A stretch of 64,000 nucleotides of DNA from JAEUJM01 sp964635055 (GTDB lineage Bacteria > Actinomycetota > Acidimicrobiia > Acidimicrobiales > DATDAH01). The notes under the pieces are model-generated. The model had not been told where the DNA came from, did not search any database, and was given only the letters and a program-made list of their open reading frames with translations. A program made the translations under genes and the position numbers. Positions 14,934 through 24,029 of this stretch are shown here, one piece after another (position 1 is the first letter of the stretch; the number at the start of each line of letters is the position of its first letter). The stretch spans positions 8,757-72,756 of the forward strand of contig CAZWMT010000030.1 of the NCBI GenBank assembly GCA_964635055.1, in the 5' to 3' direction.

Positions 14934-15674
14934 ATGAGCGACGCGGTGGCCGGGACCGAGCCCCGCTGGAAGCGGGTCGTTCTGAAGCTGTCCGGTGAGG
15001 CCTTCGCCGGGAGCGCCGGCTACGGCGTCGACGGCGTGATCGTCAAGCAGATCGCCGAAGAGATCGTCGAGGTCCGGCGCGAGTTGGCCGTCGACGTCGC
15101 CATCGTCGTCGGCGGCGGCAACATCTGGCGGGGGATGACCGGCGCCGGCGCGGGCATGGACCGTGCCCAGGCCGACTACATGGGGATGCTCGCCACCGTG
15201 ATCAACGCGCTGGCGTTGCAGGACACGCTCGAGCAGCTCGACCAACCCACCCGGGTGCAGACCGCGGTGCACATGTCGCAGATCGCGGAGCCCTACATCC
15301 GGCGCAAGGCCATCCGCCACCTCGAGAAGGGACGCGTCGTCATCTTCGCAGGGGGCACGGGCAACCCGTTCTTCACCACCGACACCACCGCGGCGCTCCG
15401 GGCGGCCGAGATCGATGCCGAGGCCATCCTGCGGGGCACCCACTCGGGGGTCGACGGCATCTACACCGACGACCCGAAGACCAACCCCGAGGCCACCCTG
15501 CTCACCGAGGTGACCTACATCGACGTGTTGAACCAGGGCCTGCGGGCCATGGACTCGACGGCCATCACCCTGTGCATGGACAACTCCATCCCCATCGTGG
15601 TGTTCGACCTGCTGGCGCGCGGCAACGTACGGTCCATCCTCGAAGGTAGGTCGATCGGTACGCTTGTCTCCTAG
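14934..15674 (+). CDS. pyrH: UMP kinase
   Basis: 246 residues of the amino-acid-kinase superfamily. It has KRVVLKLSGEAFAGSAGYGV at the N-terminus, IVVGGGNIWRGM in the phosphate loop, FAGGTGNPFFTTDTTAALRA and DGIYTDDPKTNPEA for nucleotide binding, and VFDLLARGNVRSILEG near the end. It phosphorylates UMP to UDP and is usually hexameric with GTP/UTP allostery. ATG 14934 is used; a TTG three codons earlier is less likely. frr follows after 69 bases, as in most bacteria. Confidence 0.97.
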   Translation: MSDAVAGTEPRWKRVVLKLSGEAFAGSAGYGVDGVIVKQIAEEIVEVRRELAVDVAIVVGGGNIWRGMTGAGAGMDRAQADYMGMLATVINALALQDTLEQLDQPTRVQTAVHMSQIAEPYIRRKAIRHLEKGRVVIFAGGTGNPFFTTDTTAALRAAEIDAEAILRGTHSGVDGIYTDDPKTNPEATLLTEVTYIDVLNQGLRAMDSTAITLCMDNSIPIVVFDLLARGNVRSILEGRSIGTLVS

Positions 15675-15743
15675 TGACCTCAACGACCCCGCCTGCGTCG
15701 CAGGCCATGCCGCGCCCACGCCGACCTGACGAGGCTCTCGGCC

Positions 15744-16313
15744 GTGTCTGAGGAGATGGTCGACCTCGTCCTCGACGACGTCACCGAGAAGATGGCCAAG
15801 GCCGTCCACCACGCCCGCCACGAGTTCTCCACGATCCGCACCGGCCGGGCCGCGCCGGCGCTGGTCGAGAAGCTGCCGGTCGACTACTACGGCCAAGAGG
15901 TCCCGCTCCAGCAGTTGGCCGGCTTCTCGGTGCCCGAGGCACGCCAGCTGCTGATCTCGCCCTACGACAAGGGCTCGATGTCGGCGATCGAGAAGGCCAT
16001 CCAGAACTCCGACCTCGGCCTCAACCCGAGCAACGACGGCCATGTGATCCGGCTCAGCTTCCCCCCACTCACCGCAGAGCGCCGCCAGCAGCTCGTGAAG
16101 GTGGTCAAGCACATGGCCGAGGAGGGCCGGGTGGCCATCCGCAACCTCCGGCGCGCCGCCCGCCACGAGCTCGAGGCGTTCGACAAGGACGGTGAGCTCA
16201 CCCACGACGAGCTGGCCCGGGCGGAGAAGCGCCTCGACGAGATCACTCACCGCGAGGAAGCGGCGATCAACAGCGCCTTGGAGCAAAAAGAGCAGGAGTT
16301 GCTCGAGGACTGA
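15744..16313 (+). CDS. frr: Ribosome recycling factor
   Basis: 189 residues, normal length, with the RRF core visible: EFSTIRTGRAAPALVEKLPV, YYGQEVPLQQLA, ISPYDKGSMSAIEKAIQNSD, LNPSNDGHVIRLSFPPLTAE and the long C-terminal helix pair (RRQQLVKVVKHMAEEGRVAI). RRF with EF-G splits post-termination ribosomes. The start is GTG 15744. cdsA begins 41 bases after the stop. Confidence 0.97.
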   Translation: MSEEMVDLVLDDVTEKMAKAVHHARHEFSTIRTGRAAPALVEKLPVDYYGQEVPLQQLAGFSVPEARQLLISPYDKGSMSAIEKAIQNSDLGLNPSNDGHVIRLSFPPLTAERRQQLVKVVKHMAEEGRVAIRNLRRAARHELEAFDKDGELTHDELARAEKRLDEITHREEAAINSALEQKEQELLED

Positions 16314-16354
16314 TGGGCCGACGACGCGTGACCGACCAGTAGCAGGAGGTTCCG

Positions 16355-18232
16355 GTGGACCAAGACTCCAGCGCACCACCAGAAGGCCAGGATCCCGAGA
16401 AAGTGGTCCGGGAGCCCACCGAGGGGGTGCGCATCATCGGTGCCGAAGAGGCAGCCGAGGCGGCCGGCCGACGCGACGTGGTGCCGCGCCTGCCCGACGA
16501 CCGCCCCAAGTTCGGCGACCGCCCCGCCACCGCCGACACGCCCCCACCGCTGCGCTTCCCTGCGCCGGCGGCCGGGGATCCCAACACGTTCGGCGCGGTG
16601 CCGAGGATCTCCGCCGACACCCCTCCGCCCCCGGGCATCGGGGGCTCGACCGAGCCGATGCCCGACGAGGGCGACGCCTTCGCGCCCGGCGGCGAGCGCG
16701 ACCAGGGGCCGGCGCCGGCCGCACCTGCGCCGACGGGGCCGTCCATGGCGTCCGACGAGGACGACCTCGGCCGCATGCTCGGCGGTCGCCGTGACCGATC
16801 GGACGAGCCGTCCGGGCGCCGCTCGCGGCGCGGGCGGCGCCGCTCGCGTCGGGGAGAGCCCACCTCGTCGGGCTTCGAGGACCTCCTTCCCACCGAGGAC
16901 GATCTCCCGCAGGCCGACGAGCACGACCTTCCCCATTGGACCCGGCCGGCCACCGGCGAGGTGCCCAAGGTGCTCGCCACCGAGGGTGGCGACGAGGAGG
17001 TGTGGTCGGGACTCGGCTCCCAGCCCCGCTGGCGCGACGACCACGGCCACGACGAGGTCGACGACTTCGCCGACCTCACCGACCAGACCCACCTCGACAC
17101 GGCGGCGGCCACGACCGGGGGGCCGGCGGCGCCCGTGTTCGACGAGTTCGGCGAGATCCCGCCGCCCCCCGAGCGCCCCGCGCCCGCGCCGATTCCCACG
17201 CCGACCCCCGGCCCGGCCGTTGCCCCCGGCGAGAACCTGCCACCCCTCGGTGGTGAGGGCCCCGGGTCGTACGCACCCAAGGCCAAGCGGGGGACCACCC
17301 CGGAACCGGAGCCCGAGCTCGAGCCCAGCCTGACCCCCGGCTCGCCCTACCCGGATGCCCGCCACCAGCCCGAGACCCTGGGCAGCGAGCTGGGCCACGA
17401 CGACGGCGGGGGCGCCGGCCGCGATCTGCCGATGGCCGTCGGTGTGGGCGTGGGCCTGTTCCTCGGCTACCTGCTGCTCAACAAGATCGGCACGTGGGCG
17501 GTCACCCTGCTGGTGCTCGCGGTGATCGTGATGGCGGTCATCGAGTTCTTCAACGCCGTCCGCCGGGTCGGGTACCACCCGGCGGTGCTGCCGGGCCTGG
17601 TCGGCACGGCCGCGATGGTGCTCGCGGTCCACTGGAAGGGCGAGGCCGCGTTCCTGCTCGTCACGTTCCTCACCCTCGTGGTGCTGATGCTGTGGTACGT
17701 GATCGGGCTGCAGCACGAACGGGCGGTGGCCAACATCGGCATCACCTTCCTCGGCGTCATGTGGATCGGCGGCCTGGGATCGTTCGCGGCGCTCATGTTG
17801 TCGCTGCCCGACGGGGAGGGCCTGCTCGGCGGCGCGGTGATCGCCACGATCGCCTACGACGTCGGCGCGTATGCGGTGGGCCGCCAGATCGGCAAGACGC
17901 CGTTGTCACCGTCCAGCCCGAACAAGACCATGGAGGGCCTGGCCGGCGGCGGCGTGGCCGCGGTGCTGGTGAGCGTGATCGTGCTGGGGGTCATCGGCGT
18001 GTTCCCGTGGCAGGTGAGCGATGCCTTCGTGCTGGGCCTGGCCGTGGCCATCGTGGCGCCACTCGGCGACCTGTGCGAGTCGATGCTCAAGCGCGACCTG
18101 GGCCTGAAGGACATGGGATCGATCCTGCCGGGCCACGGCGGCCTGCTCGACCGCTTCGACGCGCTGCTGTTCGTGCTGCCCGTCACCTACTACGTGTACC
18201 GGCTGCTCGAGGTCTACGCGAACACCAACTAG
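16355..18232 (+). CDS. cdsA: Phosphatidate cytidylyltransferase with ~355-residue N-terminal extension
   Basis: 625 residues, roughly twice the usual length. The C-terminal ~270 residues hold about eight membrane helices and the CdsA signature: SPSSPNKTMEGLAGGG, then GDLCESMLKRDLGLKDMGS and LPGHGGLLDRFDALLF. The enzyme makes CDP-diacylglycerol from phosphatidate and CTP for phospholipid synthesis. Residues 1 to ~355 are Pro/Asp/Glu/Gly-rich with an Arg-rich patch (GRRSRRGRRRSRRG) and look disordered and cytoplasmic. GTG 16355 follows AGGAGGT (16344-16350), so the extension is probably translated. Confidence 0.94.
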   Translation: MDQDSSAPPEGQDPEKVVREPTEGVRIIGAEEAAEAAGRRDVVPRLPDDRPKFGDRPATADTPPPLRFPAPAAGDPNTFGAVPRISADTPPPPGIGGSTEPMPDEGDAFAPGGERDQGPAPAAPAPTGPSMASDEDDLGRMLGGRRDRSDEPSGRRSRRGRRRSRRGEPTSSGFEDLLPTEDDLPQADEHDLPHWTRPATGEVPKVLATEGGDEEVWSGLGSQPRWRDDHGHDEVDDFADLTDQTHLDTAAATTGGPAAPVFDEFGEIPPPPERPAPAPIPTPTPGPAVAPGENLPPLGGEGPGSYAPKAKRGTTPEPEPELEPSLTPGSPYPDARHQPETLGSELGHDDGGGAGRDLPMAVGVGVGLFLGYLLLNKIGTWAVTLLVLAVIVMAVIEFFNAVRRVGYHPAVLPGLVGTAAMVLAVHWKGEAAFLLVTFLTLVVLMLWYVIGLQHERAVANIGITFLGVMWIGGLGSFAALMLSLPDGEGLLGGAVIATIAYDVGAYAVGRQIGKTPLSPSSPNKTMEGLAGGGVAAVLVSVIVLGVIGVFPWQVSDAFVLGLAVAIVAPLGDLCESMLKRDLGLKDMGSILPGHGGLLDRFDALLFVLPVTYYVYRLLEVYANTN

Positions 18233-18397
18233 CGCTGGTCCCTCCGCCGTCGAGCCGGCTGACGGGTCACCCGGCAGCTCGGGCCTGCACCGCGGCGGCG
18301 CCCGCCGGAGCCCACGACGCGCTTCGTCCGCTCGCCAGCGTGGCGCGGGCGGATCGTGGCCGGGTCGTTCCGCCCACGCCCGAGGGTCCTCGCGCTC

Positions 18398-18403
18398 TAC
18401 CCT
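18398..18403 (+). promoter_or_regulatory. -10-like TACCCT for dxr (leaderless)
   Basis: TACCCT ends 6 bases before ATG 18410 and fixes that start over upstream in-frame codons. It implies dxr can be transcribed separately from cdsA. Confidence 0.5.
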
Positions 18404-18409
18404 GAGGCC

Positions 18410-19573
18410 ATGACGACCCGGGTAGCGGTCATGGGCTCGACGGGGTCGATCGGCACGCAGACCCTCGAGGTCGTGGCCGCCGAGGCCGGCGACTACGAGG
18501 TGGTGGCGCTCGGGGCGTCCTCGTCGATCGAGCTGCTGGTGTCACAGGCCAAGGCCGTGCGCCCGGCCGTGGTGGCCATCGCCGACGGGTCGCTGGCCGC
18601 GGCCGTGGCCGACGGCGTGCCCCCCGGCACCGAGGTGCTGTCCGGGCCCGATGCGCTGGCCGAGGCCTGCCGCGACGCCGACGTGATCGTGAACGGCGTC
18701 GTCGGCTTCGCCGGCCTGTCGGTCACCCTGGCCGCGCTCGAGGCCGGCCGGCGCCTGGCGCTGGCCAACAAGGAGTCGCTCATCGCCGCCGGCCCGGTGG
18801 TGGCCAGGGCCCGCGCCACGCCCGGCGCCGAGCTGGTGCCCGTCGACAGCGAGCACTGCGCGGTCCACCAGTGCCTCCGGGCCAACGACAACGCCGACCG
18901 CCTCGATCGCATCGTCCTCACCGCCAGCGGCGGGCCCTTCCGCGGGCGGACCCGGGCCGAGCTGGCCGACGTCACGATCGAGGACGCGCTCGCGCACCCC
19001 ACCTGGAGCATGGGCCCGAAGATCACCGTCGACTCGTCCACGCTCATGAACAAGGGCCTCGAGGTGATCGAGGCCCACGAGCTGTTCGGCGCCCCCTACG
19101 ACCGCATCGAGGTGGTGGTGCACCCGCAGTCGATCGTGCACTCGATGGTGGAGTTCACCGACGGCGCCACCATCGCGCAACTGTCGCTGCCCGACATGCG
19201 CCTACCCATCGGCTATGCGCTGGCCTACCCCGACCGAATCGGCACCCCGTTCGGCCGCATCGACTGGTCGGCGCTGGGCCGGCTCGACTTCGAGCCCCCC
19301 GACCACGACGCCTTCCCCTGCCTCGGGCTGGCCTACGACGCGGGCCGGGCCGGTGAGACCGCGCCGGCGTGGCTCAACGCCGCGAACGAGGTCGCGGTGG
19401 CCGCGTTCCTCGAGGGCCTCATCCCCTGGTCCGCCATAGCCGACGTTCTCAAAGCGACCCTCGACCGGCATGATGGAACGAAAGCCACGTCGGTGGACGT
19501 TGTGATCGACGTGGACCAGCGGGCCCGCATCGAAGCCCGGCACGTCATCGAGAGGACCTACTGCGCATCATGA
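18410..19573 (+). CDS. dxr: 1-deoxy-D-xylulose 5-phosphate reductoisomerase
   Basis: 387 residues. The NADPH-binding motif VAVMGSTGSIGTQTLEVV starts at residue ~5. The catalytic and metal region shows ALANKESLIAAG, VPVDSEHCAVHQCL and SGGPFRGRTR, and the flexible loop reads HPTWSMGPKITVDSSTLMNK. It converts DXP to methylerythritol phosphate, the committed step of the MEP pathway. It overlaps rseP by ATGA at 19570-19573. ispG, a later MEP gene, lies just beyond rseP. Confidence 0.97.
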   Translation: MTTRVAVMGSTGSIGTQTLEVVAAEAGDYEVVALGASSSIELLVSQAKAVRPAVVAIADGSLAAAVADGVPPGTEVLSGPDALAEACRDADVIVNGVVGFAGLSVTLAALEAGRRLALANKESLIAAGPVVARARATPGAELVPVDSEHCAVHQCLRANDNADRLDRIVLTASGGPFRGRTRAELADVTIEDALAHPTWSMGPKITVDSSTLMNKGLEVIEAHELFGAPYDRIEVVVHPQSIVHSMVEFTDGATIAQLSLPDMRLPIGYALAYPDRIGTPFGRIDWSALGRLDFEPPDHDAFPCLGLAYDAGRAGETAPAWLNAANEVAVAAFLEGLIPWSAIADVLKATLDRHDGTKATSVDVVIDVDQRARIEARHVIERTYCAS

Positions 19574-20994
19574 GCGCCACGGACACCAACCAGGACGAAG
19601 GTCCTCCGCCGGGCGACGAGTCCGATCGGGTCGCGTTCGGCCTGAACGACGTGGCCGAGCCCGGCCGGAACGACGTGGCCGATCCCGGCCACGGTGCGAC
19701 CCCGAACGAGGCGCCCCCCGACACCGTCGAGGTCGTGCAGTCGAACCCGTTGCGGTTGCTCGCGGTGATCGCCGCGGTGGTGGCCCTCGGGGTGTTCGTC
19801 AGCCTGCCCGCGGTCATCGTCGTGATGGCCCTGGTCTTCATGATCTTCATGCACGAGCTGGGTCACTACCTCACCGCCCGCCGCGCCGGGATGCTGGTGA
19901 CCGAGTTCTTCATCGGCTTCGGTCCCCGGATCTGGTCGTTCAAGAAGGGTGAGGTCGAGTACGGCCTCAAGGCCATCCCCGCCGGGGCGTACGTGCGCAT
20001 CATCGGCATGAACAACCTGGAGGAGGTCGACCCGGTCGACGAGCCCCGCACCTATCGCCAGCAGCCGTTCTGGCAGCGGTTCTCGGTGGCGGTCGCGGGC
20101 TCGACGATGCACTTCCTCATGGCGTTCCTGCTGCTGTTCACGATCTTCGTGGGCTTCGGTGAGCGGAACCTGTCGGTGTGGACCATCGACCAGATCACCC
20201 CGTCCGAGGGCCTCACCCAGGACGGCGATCCCGTCGAGAGCCCGGCCGTGGTCGCGGGCCTGCAGCCGGGTGATCGCATCATCCGGGTCGACGACGACCC
20301 CATCGACGAGTTCACCGACCTCAAGGACGCGATCGAGTCTCGTCCCGGCGAGACGGTGACCCTGGTCATCCGCCGCGACGGCGAGACCGTCGAGGCCACC
20401 ACCACCTTGTTGGCCAACGGCCCCGACGGGGCCGCCGAGGGGTTCCTCGGCGTGTCGGGTGACTCCCCCCGCCAGCGGCTGGGCGTGTTGCCGGCCGCGC
20501 GGAGGGCGGGTGGCGAATTCGTGACGATCGCGACCCAGTCGGTGGTCTCCCTCGGCCGGTTCTTCTCGCCGAGCGGCATCTCCAACTTCGTCGACCAGGC
20601 CATGAACGCGAACGACGCGGAGGAGCCGGCACCGAGCACGGGCCAGCCGGCGTCGAACGCCGACGACAACCGCATCGTCTCGATCTACGGGGCCGCCCGC
20701 ATCGGGACCCAGGCCACCCAGGCCGGCATCGTCTCGCTGCTGTTCTTCCTGGCACTCATCAACATCTTCATCGGGGTGTTCAACCTCGTGCCGCTGCTTC
20801 CCCTCGACGGGGGCCACGTGGCCATCGCCATCTACGAGAAGTTCAAGGAGTGGCGCATCGGCAACCATCGCCGGTACTTCGTCGACGTCGCCAGGCTGCT
20901 CCCGGTCACCTACGGCGTGGTCGCCGTGCTGATCAGCATCGGTGTGCTGGCGTTGTACCTCGACATCGCCAACCCCATCAACCTGCCCAACTAG
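19570..20994 (+). CDS. rseP: RseP/Rip1-type site-2 intramembrane metalloprotease
   Basis: 474 residues. The HExxH zinc motif is in FMIFMHELGHYLTARRAGML (His/Glu near residues 96-100). A PDZ domain follows (VVAGLQPGDRIIRVDDDPID), and the third zinc ligand sits in FNLVPLLPLDGGHVAI. About four membrane helices are present. The first ~55 residues are a hydrophilic extension with a duplicated NDVAEPGR/NDVADPGH segment. Rip1-type enzymes cleave anti-sigma factors and other membrane proteins. It is coupled to dxr by ATGA and is followed by ispG, the conserved actinobacterial trio. Confidence 0.95.
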   Translation: MSATDTNQDEGPPPGDESDRVAFGLNDVAEPGRNDVADPGHGATPNEAPPDTVEVVQSNPLRLLAVIAAVVALGVFVSLPAVIVVMALVFMIFMHELGHYLTARRAGMLVTEFFIGFGPRIWSFKKGEVEYGLKAIPAGAYVRIIGMNNLEEVDPVDEPRTYRQQPFWQRFSVAVAGSTMHFLMAFLLLFTIFVGFGERNLSVWTIDQITPSEGLTQDGDPVESPAVVAGLQPGDRIIRVDDDPIDEFTDLKDAIESRPGETVTLVIRRDGETVEATTTLLANGPDGAAEGFLGVSGDSPRQRLGVLPAARRAGGEFVTIATQSVVSLGRFFSPSGISNFVDQAMNANDAEEPAPSTGQPASNADDNRIVSIYGAARIGTQATQAGIVSLLFFLALINIFIGVFNLVPLLPLDGGHVAIAIYEKFKEWRIGNHRRYFVDVARLLPVTYGVVAVLISIGVLALYLDIANPINLPN

Positions 20995-21007
20995 TCGTCC
21001 GCCGCCC

Positions 21008-22342
21008 ATGCCCGAACCGCAGGCCCACAGTCGCTACCCGCGGCGCGAGACCCGCCAGATCGTCCTGCCCCACCCCTCGCGTCCCGTCGCGGTGGGCGGC
21101 GACGCCCCGATCACGGTGCAGTCGATGACGATCACTAAGACCGCCGACGTCGAGGGCACCCTGCAGCAGGTCTACGCCCTGGCCGGCGCCGGGGCCGACA
21201 TCGTGCGCTGCACCTGCAACGAGATCGAGGCGGCCGAGGGCCTGGCCCAGATCGTGCCCCGCTCACCGGTGCCGATCGTCGCCGACATCCACCACCAGTA
21301 CAAGATGGCGCTGGCCGCGCTCGAGGCCGGCGTCCACTGCCTGCGGCTCAACCCGGGCAACATCCGCAAACCCGAGCACATCAAGCTGGTGGCCCAGGAG
21401 TGCAAGGACCGCGGCATCCCCATCCGCATCGGGGTCAACGGGGGCTCGCTCCACCCCGACCTCTACAAGAAGTACGGCGACCGCATCGTGCCCGAGGCAC
21501 TGGTCGAGTCGGCCCAGATGGAGCTGGCCTACTTCGACGAGATCGGCTTCGACGACGTGAAGATCTCGGTGAAGGCGTCGAACGTGCCCCTGATGATCGA
21601 GGCCTACCGCCAGCTGTCCGAGGTGACCGACCACCCGCTGCACCTCGGGGTCACCGAGGCGGGCCCGCCTCCGGCCGGGCTCATCAAGGCCACCGCCGGG
21701 CTGGCCACCCTCCTGTCGGAGGGCATCGGCGACACCATCCGCTACTCGCTCACCGCCGACCCCGTCGAGGAGGCGCGCGCCGGCCGCCAGCTGCTCGAGG
21801 CCCTGGGCCTGCGCGAGCGCACCGGCCTCGACCTCATCGCCTGCCCGTCGTGCGGCCGGGCCGAGGTGGACGTGATCGCGGTGGCCAAGGCCGCCCAGGA
21901 CGCCTTCGCCGAGCGCAACTGGCCCATCCAGGTGGCGGTGATGGGCTGTGTCGTCAACGGTCCGGGCGAGGCCCGCGAGGCCGACCTGGGCATCGCCGCC
22001 GGCCGCAAGCGGGGCCACCTGTTCGTCAAGGGCAACGTGGTGAAGGTGGTGCCCGAGGACGAGATGGTCGACGCCCTGCTCGAGTGGGCCGAGCTCATCG
22101 TCACCGACGGCGTCGAGGCCGCGTTGGCGCAGGCCGACATGGGCGCCGCCGCCGAGGCCGAGAAGGACCGCCTGTCCCTGCTCGACGAGCAGGGCGCCGA
22201 CGCCAACGCCAGCGAGCAGAAGGTCGACCTGATCCACAAGATCACCGGGACAGGAACGCCGGACGTCGGCGACGTGGCGGACGAGGGGGCCGCGGTGGAC
22301 GACGAGTCGGCGGGTGGCGGCGACGGGGGCGACGTCGACTGA
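21008..22342 (+). CDS. ispG: 4-hydroxy-3-methylbut-2-en-1-yl diphosphate synthase (IspG)
   Basis: 444 residues. The TIM-barrel part is clear (GDAPITVQSMTITKTADVEG, LRLNPGNIRKPEHIK, RIGVNGGSLHPDL). The [4Fe-4S] cysteines are in IACPSCGRAEVD (~278, 281) and VMGCVVNGPGEAREAD (~314), with the conserved Glu after NGPG. It reduces ME-cPP to HMBPP in the MEP pathway. The C-terminal ~60 residues (Asp/Gly/Ala-rich) exceed the usual family length and look disordered. ATG 21008 lies 13 bases after rseP. It converges with hipA. Confidence 0.96.
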   Translation: MPEPQAHSRYPRRETRQIVLPHPSRPVAVGGDAPITVQSMTITKTADVEGTLQQVYALAGAGADIVRCTCNEIEAAEGLAQIVPRSPVPIVADIHHQYKMALAALEAGVHCLRLNPGNIRKPEHIKLVAQECKDRGIPIRIGVNGGSLHPDLYKKYGDRIVPEALVESAQMELAYFDEIGFDDVKISVKASNVPLMIEAYRQLSEVTDHPLHLGVTEAGPPPAGLIKATAGLATLLSEGIGDTIRYSLTADPVEEARAGRQLLEALGLRERTGLDLIACPSCGRAEVDVIAVAKAAQDAFAERNWPIQVAVMGCVVNGPGEAREADLGIAAGRKRGHLFVKGNVVKVVPEDEMVDALLEWAELIVTDGVEAALAQADMGAAAEAEKDRLSLLDEQGADANASEQKVDLIHKITGTGTPDVGDVADEGAAVDDESAGGGDGGDVD

Positions 22343-22386
22343 GAGGGTTCGGTCACACGACGCCTGCCGTCAAAGCATCGCTCGAG

Positions 22387-23610
22387 TCACGATCGCTTCG
22401 CTGACCAACGGTCCAAGGCCGGAGCGAACTCCTCCTGCGCGGCGCGGGAGATGCCGTTCCTGGACGCCACATCGCGCCATGGCGTGACGGCATCGACCAG
22501 CTCGCGCCAGGCGTGTTCGGCATCTGCCGGGCGGATGCCGAACCGGGCTGCGGAGCCGATCAACGCGTCGAGGCTGGCATCAGCCGCGGTCGCGCCGGCG
22601 ATGCTGGTCACCCGAGACGCAGTCGGACTGCGATCGGGATTCACGTCGAAGAGCGGTGAGAGTGTCCAGCCCCCGTGCCCACGCAGGACGCCATGGTTGC
22701 GAAGGTGGTCGTCGGTGTTGTTGATCGCGATGGAGAAGGCGATTCGGCGCCAGAGCTCGACGAGGTCGGCGTTCACGTCGCTGCCCTGATCGGCGAGCGC
22801 GTCGACGAGCTCGATGTAGTCGCTCCTGGCGTCGTCGCGTGCGCCGACCAGCGACTTGGCACTGAGGTAGGGGATTCGGCGGGTCCCCTCGCGATCGAAT
22901 CGGTCGATGAGGAGCACCGGATGACGTCCGATCTCGACCAGCCGATGGCCGGGGGTGCGCAGACCGCACCGTGCGGCCAGGTCGAGGGCGACGGCCTCCC
23001 AGCGAATGACCTCCCACCGGTCGGCGGGATGTGGGAACTTCGCGATCTTCAGGGTGGCTCGGTCGGTGACCGATGCCTTCGGGCGCGCACCGCCGAGCGA
23101 GCCGGATCCCGCCGCGAGCAGCGTGTCCACCGCATCGTCCGCGTCCTCCCCACTGGTGACCTGCCGACTTGCCTCGAGGAGGGCGTCGAGCGCGACGAGC
23201 GGTGGAGCGTCGCGTCCCTCTGCCAGGAACGGGCCCTCCTCGCCGAGGCGGAACCGGAGCGCACCTTGTCGAGTGAGGTCGTTGACCCCGAGGAGGTAGT
23301 CGAGCTCGGTCGGCATCGGGGCGGCGGATGAATGACCGGCGTCGCGCGCGCGGGACGCCAACTGTCTCGTGATCAGGTTTCGACCCCAGGCATCGGGTGC
23401 ACTGTCGGCGAGTGCTCCCGGTAGGCCTTCGATCACGGGACCAGCGGAGGTGAGCGGGAGATCGGGGCTGACCGCCCATCCCGGGCCGGCCAGATAGCTC
23501 TCGTCGTAGGTGAACTCGGTCGTCTCGACTCCGCGAGCGCGGTTGATGCGGGCGGTTCCGACCGGAGTCGTCCCGTTCGACGAGTCGACGTGGACGCGAA
23601 CGGTGGTCAC
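22387..23610 (-). CDS. hipA: HipA-family serine/threonine kinase toxin
   Basis: 407 residues. The N-terminal HipA domain (TPVGTARINRARGVETTEFT; ALADSAPDAWGRNLI) precedes the kinase lobe, with KIAKFPHPADRWEVIRWEAV (ATP-lysine region), PVLLIDRFDREG, the catalytic NNTDDHLRNHGVL and LSPLFDVNPDRS (DFG-like). HipA of E. coli phosphorylates glutamyl-tRNA synthetase; the target here is unknown. The GTG start at 23610 overlaps the hipB stop by GTGA, the normal antitoxin-first arrangement. No active-site loss is visible, so the toxin is probably functional. Confidence 0.92.
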   Translation of the reverse strand: MTTVRVHVDSSNGTTPVGTARINRARGVETTEFTYDESYLAGPGWAVSPDLPLTSAGPVIEGLPGALADSAPDAWGRNLITRQLASRARDAGHSSAAPMPTELDYLLGVNDLTRQGALRFRLGEEGPFLAEGRDAPPLVALDALLEASRQVTSGEDADDAVDTLLAAGSGSLGGARPKASVTDRATLKIAKFPHPADRWEVIRWEAVALDLAARCGLRTPGHRLVEIGRHPVLLIDRFDREGTRRIPYLSAKSLVGARDDARSDYIELVDALADQGSDVNADLVELWRRIAFSIAINNTDDHLRNHGVLRGHGGWTLSPLFDVNPDRSPTASRVTSIAGATAADASLDALIGSAARFGIRPADAEHAWRELVDAVTPWRDVASRNGISRAAQEEFAPALDRWSAKRS

Positions 23611-23906
23611 CGTCGCACGCGCTTCGGCAGGGTCTGGTCGGATCGAGCCCGCCCGAACGGCGTCTCGTACGGGTCGGTGGCCTTCACGACACCGTCGAGG
23701 ATCCCGAGGGCTCTGCTGACGTCGAGGAAGATGTCCATCCCGACGGAGAGGTCGCCTTGCTCGAGGCGGGCGACGGCTTGTCGGGTCGTTCCTGCACGCT
23801 CGGCCACCTGTTGGGCGGTCAGGCCGAGCAGCTTGCGCCACGTGGTCAGGTTCTCCCCGACGGTCGCGGCTGCTTGTCGGGTGCGGAACGGAACGGGGCG
23901 TCGCAT
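23607..23906 (-). CDS. hipB: HipB-like XRE-family antitoxin/repressor
   Basis: 99 residues with an XRE helix-turn-helix: LTTWRKLLGLTAQQVAERAG, TTRQAVARLEQGDLSVGMDI (about residues 20-60). It is expected to neutralise HipA and repress its own promoter. The start is ATG 23906 with a purine-rich GTGAGGA upstream. The 10-bp palindrome at 23954-23984, about 50 bases before the start, is the likely operator. The module interrupts the ispG-proS core order and its promoter region is much more AT-rich than the surroundings, both consistent with acquisition by transfer. Confidence 0.9.
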   Translation of the reverse strand: MRRPVPFRTRQAAATVGENLTTWRKLLGLTAQQVAERAGTTRQAVARLEQGDLSVGMDIFLDVSRALGILDGVVKATDPYETPFGRARSDQTLPKRVRR

Positions 23907-23953
23907 GTCCTCACCTCGCGAGTCGAAGGTCGGATCGAATCTAACGTGCTACT

Positions 23954-23984
23954 TGTGTAACATTATCACGGTTTATGTTACACA
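23954..23984 (-). promoter_or_regulatory. Palindromic operator/promoter of hipBA
   Basis: TGTGTAACAT (23954-23963) and ATGTTACACA (23975-23984) form a perfect 10-bp inverted repeat with an 11-base spacer, in an AT-rich island. On the minus strand a -10-like GATAAT (plus 23962-23967) overlaps one arm, so a bound repressor would block transcription. HipB is the obvious ligand. Confidence 0.75.
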
Positions 23985-24029
23985 GATAGAACGTAATGAT
24001 CGGATCTGGAGCCAGGTGGTTCCAGAGAA

